DNA of 64,000 nucleotides, taken from the NCBI GenBank assembly GCA_029964075.1, contig CM057149.1, positions 27,418,197 to 27,482,196 of the forward strand, read 5' to 3'. Positions 9,986 to 19,348 of the stretch are shown one piece after another (position 1 is the first letter of the stretch; every line of letters starts with the position of its first letter). A model generated the notes under the pieces. That model had not been told where the DNA came from. It was given only the letters and a program-made list of their open reading frames with translations, and made no database searches. This DNA is from Patiria pectinifera. Taxonomy: Eukaryota; Echinodermata; Asteroidea; Valvatida; Asterinidae. The position numbers were made by a program, and so were the translations under genes.

Positions 9986-10229
9986 GAGGTCATTGGCATC
10001 ACTGTGAAAACGTGAATTATGCACGAACGCACATGGTGTCCCGGATGATTGTAGTAGCTAACTGAATGTTGTGAACACGACGTGCATCGCAACACAATGC
10101 GCGGCAAATACTAGCGCCGCGTCGCGTCGCGTCGTGGACTGAGATCAGGTTTCTCCTGAAAACTGTGCAGAAGCCTGGCAGCAGCCTTGAGTGTAAAACA
10201 GTTCTCGTTTCATTTATTTAGGGTGAGTT

Positions 10230-10936
10230 AAAAAAAAAAGCTGAACCTAAACCTCCAAAAATCTATTTCATATTTAAAGATTGGTAACAACTATTCTACC
10301 TTAGCTGGAGTAAATTTTGGAGTTCTCCAGGGATCAACATTGGGTCCACTTCTTTTTACCTTGTATATTAATGACATTATTAATACTGTTTCTCCAGACT
10401 CTAGGATGTTTTTATACGCTGATGATACGGCTATTTTTACTCGGGCCAAATCCATTGATGGTATTAACAGAGTTCTTAACAGGGACATGGCCGAAATTTT
10501 CAAATGGTTGCAGGTGAATTTTTTAACTTTGAATACTAACAAAACCAAAAGTATGTTGTTCGGTACTCAAGCCAAACTAGGTCGAAGCGAGGACAATTTA
10601 CATGTCGAGATCAATAATATTGCCATTGATATTGTTACTCAGTTTAAGTATCTTGGTGTACTGTTAGATCCATCTGTAACATGTAATGTCTAATTGGGAA
10701 ACTGTTAAAGAAAATTAACAAGCGTGTGGGGGTTCTCCGTAGAGTCAGAAATGTCCTGCCTCAGCATACACTAAATTTGTTATACAAAACGCTGATTCTC
10801 TCGCACTTTGATTATTGTGATGTTGTGTGGGGTAACGCTTCAAAAATGTCCCTCGTCGAGCTTGACAGACTCCAGAGTAGTGCTGGGCGAGTCATCTTGG
10901 GTCTTCCCCGGAGATCCCCAACAGACTCTGTTTTAT
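10230..10936 (+). pseudogene. CR1-like LINE ORF2, RT catalytic part
   Basis: Reverse transcriptase of a non-LTR retrotransposon, copying element RNA at a nicked target. Visible motifs in order are GVLQGSTLGPLLFTLYIND, the catalytic box FLYADDTAIF at about 10408-10437, and the thumb QFKYLGVLLDPS. A frameshift at about 10690 precedes RVRNVLPQHTLNLLYKTLI. The frame stops where the element at 10937-12112 is inserted and resumes at 12113. The 5' part (endonuclease, early RT) is missing, so the copy is 5'-truncated. Confidence 0.85.
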
Positions 10937-11090
10937 CATAGAGCAAGGACCCAAGGAGTTCGTACTCCAAGACTTCAAAAGTAAAATGATCGTCGCCGCG
11001 CTCGAAAGCTACAATAGAAAGCACCTGGCGCCAACTTGCTCAGTTGCTCACTACGCTAATCTCGACACAATAGAGATCGGCGCTCACTAA

Positions 11091-11474
11091 GGGGCCATTC
11101 AGAATTTTCAGTGTTTTAAAATTTCGATCTTTTTTCCAAATTGTGGGTGGGTGGGTCAAGCTAAATAATTGAAAATCGAAATTCGCTTTCCATGGAATTT
11201 TTTTTTTTAAAAACTAAACTTAGATAGACACACATGTATGTACATGGGTGCACATGTACATGGGTACACATGTACATCTACATGTACATGGGTATACATG
11301 TACATGTACATGTTCAAGTATATGTACATGTACACTGTACATGCAAGGACATGTACATGTAGGCTACAATACATGTTCAGTTTTTTATTAATCGAAATTA
11401 GGGGTGGTGGGTGGGTCAAAATAATTTGAAAAAAAAGTCGAAATTTTAAAACATTGAAAATTCTGAATGGCCCC
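11091..11474. mobile_element. Harbinger-like MITE with TAA target duplication
   Basis: 384 bp with long inverted ends, GGGGCCATTCAGAATTTTCA at the left and its complement at the right, extending through TTTTAAAATTTCGA. It is flanked by TAA at 11088-11090 and 11475-11477. The related copy at 31.6 kb has a single TAA at the equivalent site (CGCTCAC-TAA-TGCC). The core is an ACATGT microsatellite. Confidence 0.9.
11225..11380. repeat. (ACATGT)n / CATGTACA microsatellite
   Basis: Interrupted repeats of the self-complementary hexamer ACATGT with GGGTACAC variants. It forms the core of the MITE at 11091-11474. Overlapping open frames on both strands rich in Met-Tyr-Thr-Cys are repeat artefacts. 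Confidence 0.9.
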
Positions 11475-12112
11475 TAATGCCAAAAAAGGAGTTTGCATGG
11501 CTTCGTAGACAGTACCATGGTAAATACGCATGCGCAGTTGTCATACATCGCTAAAAATGAATGATTTTGAAGTGTTTGTTTGCAGTTGGATGATACTGTA
11601 TATAATTGTGGTCATCATCGCTGGAACAATCATTTCATGAAGAACAAAATGCTTGTGAAATTTTCCAAAAAAACACATTTCATCAATGATATATTGCCAA
11701 TTAAAATGTCTGAAAATACATGAAAACTTATCTGAAAGAAATACAATTTATCTCCAAATTACAGGGACAGATAACGCTTTTAAGCACCAACAACTGCACA
11801 TTGCTAACTTGAGTTCATAACTCACACCTAACAACTGCGCAGTTGTAAAAACCTATCTTGTCGTAAAATAGATTTTTCAAAAAGGAACAGCGACGTGACA
11901 TGACTTATTATGCAGCATATAGGGAGGTTGTTGGTTACCAACTAAAAGGCGGCGACGATCATCGTGTTCAAAGGCCGCTGGCATTCACGCTTTGAATGGT
12001 CGAGGCTTGCGGTCACAGTGCTGTAGCTTTAGACATTCCCGAGGGATTGGTATGTTAATGGTCAAAATGTAAATCGCCCAAAAGTTCTGACTCCTTGGGT
12101 CCTAGCTCTATG

Positions 12113-12866
12113 GTTTTATCGACTCTGAGGTGGCATATTTTAGAAGAAAGGCGTACTTTTCACTTGAATACACTTGTCTACAAGAGTCTTACCTCGAAAT
12201 TGCCATCCCAACTATGCAACTGTTTCACTCATACCATGAATGCTCACACACATAACACTAGCTCAAGGCAACCTTGTTCCCCCATTCAGTAAATCTAAAT
12301 CAGGAAATTTGCGGTTCGTGGAGGCGGAGCTTATTCATTCAACGCCCTCCCTACACCTCTTAAATGCCCTTTGGCTGCTACTCTTGCCAGCTTTAAAAGC
12401 ACATACAAAAACCTGCTTTTTTAATGTACTAGTGCAGTGCCCATCGATAATGTGCCTGTTATAATGGGGCAAATTGCTTGACCTCTGGTTTTGGTTGCTT
12501 ACAGCTTTTTGAGAACTGCTCATCATGCAGACAATTTATGCGCTAGATTTAATATTATTCACGCAGAGTTTTATGCAGTGCATGGGTGCTCTTGGGTTTT
12601 TTTTCACTGCAATTCTGTGGGTGTGTTTATCTGTGTTTTGTTTGTTTTTACTGAATGGTCAATGATTATCTTTTATGCATGTATATTTTAAGTGTTTTTA
12701 TGTACCCATATTTTACTATTTACTATTTTTAGTGTTTTTCTGTAACTGTTTTGAATGAATTGTTCTGTATAATTGCTGGGCACCTCTGGAAAACAGTGTA
12801 CCACTGAGAGGTTTCCCCAGGGTAAATAAGAAATAAATACAAATAAAAAAAAATAAAAAAAAAAAT
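12113..12866 (+). pseudogene. CR1-like LINE, C-terminus and 3' tail (continuation of 10230-10936)
   Basis: After the insertion the LINE frame resumes as TLRWHILEERRTFHLNTLVYK, the conserved L.W....R....H....YK segment that follows the RLQ..A.R.I motif upstream of the insertion. Further on, in shifted frames, are KSGNLRFVEAELIH and LHLLNALW. The element ends in an A-rich AAATAAATAC tail at about 12822-12866. Confidence 0.8.
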
Positions 12867-14090
12867 ATGTGTAGCACCAAAATAAGTATAATGACTGGAA
12901 AACCTAGCTATTCCAGAATTTTTTATTTTTTTTAGATAAGAAAATACTGAAATTGCTCAGTCCGTTAATATCACCATTTAAACCGCAATGACCCTAAATA
13001 CCGATTTCGTCAAAAAAAAAGCAATTTATTGTGCATCATTCTGACTGCTTGAAACATGGAGGAATAGTTCCTCCATGCTTGGAACAACGAAGAAATTGAC
13101 ACAGAATACATGTATTGCTAGGCTATCGTTTGCATACGACAAGCCAGCGCTTTCATCTGGCGCATGGCTTCTATGCGTCGGCGCGGCCGTTGGCACGGAT
13201 CTCCATAATTCATGTTCTAGCTACGTCATACGACCTGTTCATCAACTTGGTGACGTAGGCATAAATTATGATAAGTGTACCTTCCTTCCAGTGTGATACT
13301 GACGCTACCTGTACGGTACAGTGTGTACAATACACAGGCATGACACAGCACGTTGTCGCTGCGGCCATGATGTGTCGTCGTGATGATTTTGTCACAAACT
13401 TCGTCCTTTTGGGTATATTTGTCGGTATTAATACAACTGTTGTTGTTATCTCTCTTTACAGTGCCAAATCAAGGCTTCGATTTTTGGGCCAATATTTTCC
13501 ATTCCATTAAAATAATTACAAGCAAATACTCACCGACGATAGCAGATTTATCATTTTACACTGAGCAGGATCCTCTCAAAATGAAAATACGATCAAGCTG
13601 AACCCGAGTGCAACTCCCGGTGTGCAAAACTGGTGTTTTTTTGGGTGTCGTGTGTTCGATAGTATAGCGATCGTCTACACAAGGAAGTCTTGAAACCTGC
13701 AGGTTTCCACTAAAACGATCTGACTATTCTGACGTAGCTACATATAGCAAAAACGCGATCAAAAAGGCGTTTTCCCGAACTAGGTGAGCACAGCAATACT
13801 CCCCTTTATGAATTAACCGTACAGTAAGAGCATCAATACCAGTAACCCAGTCCTGCACGCATGCGCTCTGTACAATTCGGGAGTCCCCTTATTGAATGAA
13901 CTGGACTATGTACGATTACACATATGTATAGACTTTTGAACGCTTGGTTGGCAAACTGCATTGTTGCCAACCGCGGGTTGCAAAACTATGGGGGGTCCAA
14001 CACTGCAACAATGAACTTAGAGCTATTACAGATAACCAAAATATGATTTGATTGTTGGAAAATTGTCAACAAACCTACAACATAATTACT
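12867..14090. other. Intergenic stretch
   Basis: Apart from a short hairpin (CATGGAGGAA-TAG-TTCCTCCATG at about 13053-13077) and the dispersed repeat at 13245-13345, nothing was recognised. Short open frames lack family features. Confidence 0.5.
13245..13345 (-). repeat. Dispersed repeat, inverted partner of 9885-9985
   Basis: Reverse-complement match to 9885-9985 through GTGACGTAGGCATAA, CCTTCCTTCCAGTGTGATAC and TGACGCTAC. Confidence 0.7.
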
Positions 14091-14099
14091 ACACATGCC

Positions 14100-14470
14100 T
14101 TTTGACTAATGTTAGGGGGTGGGTATTATTTTACTTTTTTTGACTTTTTAATATTCTGCCCCCGTCAAAATATGTAGTGGCCTACAAGAAACAACAATTA
14201 ACCATTTTTTTTTTTTTTGAAAAGTGTAACCCCCCAGTACATGCCCCCCAAATGTTTTTAGGTGAAGGGCGCTTTCCATGGCTGATTCATGACATGTTAA
14301 ATGACATATTCCCTGACAATGTGCAACGCCAGGATTTGTTCTAGAGGGGGGGCAGAAACAAATTTGCCAAAAAATGCTTGTATTTCTCAACACATTCTCG
14401 ATTTATCAGTTTTAGAGGGGGGCAGGAACATTCTGCCCCCCCCCCCAACTCATTAAATTTACACCACTTT
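14100..14470. repeat. Poly-G/C-rich dispersed repeat next to gypsy element B
   Basis: Holds several CCCCCC or GGGGGGGCAG runs. The part at 14105-14170 matches 39900-39965 in reverse complement (GTAGTGGCC / GGTCACTACATATTTTGA and GGGTATTA / TAATACCCA). Confidence 0.5.
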
Positions 14471-14929
14471 GTCTTCGCGCCTCTTTTTCTTTTCTTTTCT
14501 TTTTGCTTTTCTTTTTCTTCTTTTTAGGTGTTGGGCTTCAGCCCACAACCTACTGTTTTTCTATGAAATCAATATTCAGCCCAAAACCTACTGTTATTCT
14601 GTGAATTCAATATTCTTTATTTTTATTCAAGACAGATTCTTCTCCGGAACTGTTTGGAAAAATGGAAACATATATGAACTTCATTTGTCAATACCCAATG
14701 CCCAACCCACTGTAGATGTATTTTTTTGTAATTACGTCATCATGACGTCATAATGGGTCACGTGACGTCACTTCAAAATATAAAAAATTTAATCTTTGGA
14801 ATTAAATATAAAATCAACCGTGAGAGACCGGAACTTGAATTTTGCGGAAATCGACATGACAATACATGCTCTTCCTTTTATCCTGTGCGCGTCAAATCAC
14901 ATGACCCTTCCTTCCGGTCGGTTTTATAA

Positions 14930-15119
14930 TTATCTGGTCATTTTGAAAGTTCTTGTAAATAAATTCTTTTTGTCTTTTTTGTTCGAAGTCTAGAATTGTG
15001 TCCCTTGTCCCTATTAATTAAGTCTCCTCGCGACTTTTCTCTTCAAAGATCCTGTGTTTAGTTTAGTTGTAGTAGTTTTAGTGCGAGTTCCCCATAGTGT
15101 GTCATTTTTCCAGGTTACA
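14930..15119 (+). repeat. 5' LTR remnant of element B
   Basis: Matches 29440-29641 with few differences, from GGTTTTATAATTATCTGGTC to TTTTTCCAGGTTACA. The upstream part of the LTR is missing here. The left flank (14730-14925) instead resembles the sequence to the right of the 3' LTR (29860-30000). Confidence 0.85.
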
Positions 15120-15134
15120 TTTTTTTACTATTTT

Positions 15135-15152
15135 TGGTGGAGAATCCGGGTA
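15135..15152 (+). promoter_or_regulatory. Probable primer-binding site of element B
   Basis: TGGTGGAGAATCCGGGTA begins 15 bases after the 5' LTR end. The TGG start (complement of a tRNA CCA end) and the position are right for a PBS, but I cannot assign the tRNA. Confidence 0.45.
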
Positions 15153-15316
15153 GGGAATATATTTTTTAGTAGAATTTAGCCAGGAATTGTTTTGATAGGG
15201 ACGACAAGCATTTTTATCAAAGGTTTTTTCTGTCATTGGTGGTCAGTTTAGATTAGTCTAGTAAGAGTGTCTATAAACCAACACAGTGTTGTTATATCGG
15301 TGGATCCGACAAGCAC

Positions 15317-16208
15317 ATGATGGTGGATGTCATGACTCCACCCCAGCTCTGTGGTTTCGACCCAGTACCTGCTGAAACCTGCAACTTTCTCAATCTTGAA
15401 GTTCCTGATGTGCAGCCACAGTCTGAGATGCTGAGACTCCTGCAGCACCAGTCCAGTATGCAGGCAGTTATATGGAGCAGTACCGGCACATCAAAATGCT
15501 GAAGGAGATGATGAGGCAGGTGATTGGTGAACAGCGACGACAGAGAGACTACGTTTACAGGCTGGAGTGTGCCCTGCACCACTCCAAAGTAGTTCCAGAA
15601 GCCTCACCGGTTCCAGAAATCCCCAACCCACCGTCAGCTGCAGAGGTCCCCATACCCCAAGTCCCGACCAGAGAGCCAGAGCCCCAGATTCCTCAACTTC
15701 AAGCCCCTGAAGTCACCCCAAGAAGCCCTAGAGAAGTCCCTACCATTGCCCCGACCGGTGGCCAACCTAGCCATGGTGATGGAGGCACCAGATGTGGACC
15801 AAGTCTACTGGCAGCCAAGCAGCAAGATCCAGCCATTAGGAAGGTGGTGGATATGAAGCGGGCCAGTCCAAGGAGGATCAGCCGTAGAGAGATAGCCCAT
15901 CAGCCAAAGGTGGTACAGAGACTTCTTCAAGAATGGGATCGTTTGGAGGTGAAAGGTGGTGTTCTTTTCTTCAGGACAGGGCACGGTACTCAAGCCAGGT
16001 ACTTAACTGTACTTCCCCGCAGGATGAGGGAAGGCATATTCCTCAGTCTTCATCACAGCATGTAAACACTGGGTTATGGACAAGTGTTGAAGCTCGTGCG
16101 TCGCCGCTACTTTTGGCCGAGTCTTCATAACGAGACTGTGAGCTACATGCGACAGCACCGAAGGAGAGCGCAGCAGCAGAAGGTCCACACTATCTCACCA
16201 CCTCATTA
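15317..16208 (+). pseudogene. Element B Gag/Pol remnant (gag start fused to integrase HHCC region)
   Basis: The N-terminal part (from ATG 15317, shifting frame near 15470) reads MMVDVMTPPQLCGFDP, then MEQYRHIKMLKEMMRQVIG and YRLECALHH, a helical Gag-like segment. A proline-rich linker follows. From about 15820 the protein resembles the region before gypsy integrases: QQDPAIRKVVDMKR, LLQEWDRLEVKGGVLFF and YLTVLPRRMREGIFLSLHHSM. After a frameshift at about 16065, LVRRRYFWPSLHNETVSYMR gives the rest of the zinc finger, and a stop follows. The order shows a deletion removing protease, RT and RNase H. Element C has the same segment (WDQLQVQAGVLVYR). Confidence 0.75.
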
Positions 16209-16389
16209 GTCCCACAACTCATCCCCTGACAGCAGTTAAATTATTCCAGACAAAAGGCAGTGATTGATAGATTTGTTGTGTATTGTATCACGTATTTTTG
16301 CATTTGTTTGTTTATTTTTATCATGTCTTATTTGTATTAAGTTTGGGTTTTTTTTACCGCCATTGCAGGGGACAGCAATATTTTAAGAT

Positions 16390-16773
16390 GGCGTGAGTGT
16401 GGCAGGGCCAAGTTTTACTTGTAGTTTTTACTGTAATTTTTTGTAGTGCTTTAGGATAGGAGTAGGCCCCCTGAATAAATCCCCCCTTTTTATTAGATGT
16501 CCCCTACCCGTTCATAGAAGTGTGTACCCCTGATTAACTTTGCCCTCTTCCCCAGTAACATGACTCCTTAGAACAATAGCCCCTTTGATAAGACCATGTG
16601 CCCTGCCACCCTGTAAGACCATGCACAGACCCCTCATGATCAGTAGCAGACCAGCGGCAGTAGAGAGAGGACCGTGCATTATATTACCTCTCTTTTCCCC
16701 TTGATTTTCTTGGGTGCGCCTTGCCCTGTGTGAGAGTTTATCTGCTCGAGTTATTGGTGAGTTCTGATATATG
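16390..16773 (+). repeat. Element B 3' LTR, left part
   Basis: Follows GGGGACAGCAATATTTTAAG, a block also found at 36531-36550 before the 3' LTR of element C (GAGGACAGCAATGGATTTGA). The LTR start is approximate. It is interrupted at 16773 by element A and continues at 28468. Confidence 0.6.
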
Positions 16774-19274
16774 TGTAACCCGTGGTTCACATTTCAAAAT
16801 AACAGGAACCAAATTTTATATTAATTTAACTCCCTTTTGAAAAAAGAACTCTTGACTTCACACAATTCAGGATTTACGTACACAATGAAATATGTTTTAT
16901 TGCAAGAAATAAAGTGGTCTCAAGTAATGGCAATACGCATTAAGAATGCAATGAGGTTAAATATAATTCACAGAAAACACAGGATCCTGTAAAATTTAAC
17001 ATACAAAGCTAGAGCTCAGAAAAAAGGCGCCAAAACTATAAAATGATTAAACTCGCGATTTCGTCCATCCGCGGTAGTTGGGGAGTCCATACATGACGTA
17101 GAAAAGCTTGGAGATAATTGAAGAACGATGGAAGTAGACTAGTAGATGAAGGGTTCAGTTGAGGATGAGGTAGAAATGACAACTCTCGTCATTTGTCGGT
17201 ATAGTAAAACAAAGGGATACTTGCGAGGTCTTGACAGATGATGTGGCTTTGTCTAGGGCAATGCTGGTGGCTGTGTCTAGCGTAGGGCTGATGGCTGCGT
17301 CTAGGGTCACTCCAATGTCTTGGATGCCGAAGTTAATGATGGTTCTTGGGTGGAGCAGGGTCACTCGGACGTCTTGGCCTTGGACGTCGAGGTTAGTGAC
17401 TGGTCTCCGATTACTGGAACACGTAAAAGGGTGTCAGGCGGGCAGATCGGGGAACATTCAGACGGTCCCGTCTAGGTCTCCCTTGAAGTTGAAGTGACAC
17501 GACTGATCCAGTCTTCTTGGTCTAAAACAGAGAGTTACATGGTGGTCCATGCCACATTACTAATATTATCTAACACTACGAAGTCAGACCAAAATGGCTG
17601 ACTTTTCTACATGTAAATAACACACTTCCGTAATCACACATCATGTGCAAAACTTTAAATTGAATGTTAACCTACATGTTAATTAACATGTACAGAAAAG
17701 CTCTTAATCATCAGGATCATAGAAAAAATATCAAAGAAATCAACTTGTCGCCTAGTACTTCTTAGACAATAATCTAACCCATTGACTTTGAACGACTTCA
17801 AAGCCAGGAACGATCAAAGGACTAAATTTCTCAGTCTCATACATGAGACACAAATAAAAATAAAGGAACTCCAACTCCTAATCGAACTCCTAATCGAACT
17901 GTTATGTACGGGAAAACTAACTTCCAAAACTTAATCATGAGATAACCTCAAATGTAAATCTCTAAGTTTTGATCCATAAAAAATAATATGCAAACACCAA
18001 AACTAAGAACCTACAATTTATATTACACAAGTGTGCATCTTTTCTTATGTAACCCAAAACTCTATCACAAGACATCAATTTGTGTCTTTGAGCTTGGGTA
18101 AATCAACTGACAAGAAATATTCGCAAAGCAATTCAAAAGCAAATCATGCCCGTGGAATAAAACTTCCAACAAAAATAGCTAATCACTCCAGACTGTAGGA
18201 CTATAGTCAATTTACCACAGAAACATCACAGATACGATGGGTGGTAAATCATGACTTCATAAAAAAATACAAAAATCTGTACACAATGCTGAATAAAATC
18301 TGGAGCAATACTCATTCTTGTTTTGACCTCAAACCACTACATGTAACTTCAAAGATAAAAGATAGAAAATGCACGGATCCAATTTACTACACAAATTGCT
18401 AAAACACTTGTCTAAAGGTAGCGATAAAAGATGCAAAACTCTTCAAGTGAAATCCTTTTAGAATCTCTCTGAACATCATTAACCTTGGTAATAATATACA
18501 AAAAAATGCCTTTCTCTACTCTTATAAATTTGTCCAGACTTTATGGAAAATCAATTTAAGCAATTCTCTTCACAACTTACAAAAGTCACAGTGAAAAGGT
18601 AATGACTATGATAATCTAAACATGATAAATAATTTCTCAACTTACCTAAAACAGAGAGCCAACATTCGTGCAAAAAGGAGGGAACTTGGAATCAGGATCC
18701 TCCAATCGAACAACAAAAATGATGCAAAATGGCTGGTGAAAATGGCAGGCGTGCAGTCAGCACTGTGGCAGAATCAGGAATGCCAAGCTCTGCTAAAATG
18801 TTGGGGCAGCTAGCACCAAGACCATGCCCTGATCACATGACTAGCCAGGCTCTCATTGGTCAAACTTCAAATTGTCACACAAGACTCTAATACTGATTGG
18901 TCATTTAGTAACCAGGCAGATGAACACTCAGCAGAGTTTGTGGTTTTCACAGCTTCTGCAAGGTGTGATCAACAACCAGGGATTAAGTGTCCCTACATCC
19001 TGCTTAGCTCCTGGAGGAGTACACAACTGGGGCACCAGTCAGTAATAAAAGGCAGAGGACACAAAAGACATCCTCTATTCTTCCAGGAAGTGGGCAAGAT
19101 CAAAGACAGGCTTTAACAAAAGTAGGAAAAGATCAAAGGTTTACTGGAACACAAGTCACCAATAGAAAAGATGAAACATCATAAAAGATTAGAAAAGGGA
19201 AATTATGCAAATAGTAAACACAGTCATATAAAATAATACTATAACCCAAGACCTCTTTTTGGGTCAGGGTTACA
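16774..19274 (-). repeat. 3' LTR of element A (2501 bp)
   Basis: Begins TGTAACCC and ends GGGTTACA, a perfect 8-bp terminal inverted repeat. By eye it differs from the 5' LTR at roughly ten single positions plus a 14-bp tandem duplication (ACTCCTAATCGA repeated at about 17874-17900). Short open frames inside both LTRs are identical because the LTRs are, and are not genes. Confidence 0.97.
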
Positions 19275-19288
19275 TCCTCCCCTTTCTT
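19275..19288 (-). promoter_or_regulatory. Polypurine tract of element A
   Basis: On the minus strand AAGAAAGGGGAGGA directly abuts the TGTAACCC start of the 3' LTR. This is the expected position and composition for the plus-strand primer. Confidence 0.9.
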
Positions 19289-19348
19289 AACTCGCTACCT
19301 CCGGGAGCAAAAGAAAAGAAACAAGGAAATATATATATATATACAAAT

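Larger units (their letters stand above)
10937..12112. mobile_element. CATAGAGC-ended DNA element (E), copy 1
   Basis: A non-autonomous DNA transposon inserted in the LINE. Its ends, CATAGAGCAAGGACCCAAGG and CCTTGGGTCCTAGCTCTATG, are inverted repeats. It is flanked by the direct repeat GTTTTAT (10930-10936 and 12113-12119). The second copy lies at 31511-32323. The size difference is largely a 384-bp MITE at 11091-11474. No transposase is present. The 7-bp duplication and CA..TG termini recall the P superfamily, but that is only a suggestion. Confidence 0.85.

Noticed and set aside
11207..11429. Tyr/Met/Cys-rich open frames on both strands
   Set aside because: Direct product of the ACATGT microsatellite.
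17155..17497. Matching open frames at 17155-17497 and 26359-26701
   Set aside because: They are identical because they lie in the two LTRs of element A; no protein family is recognised.
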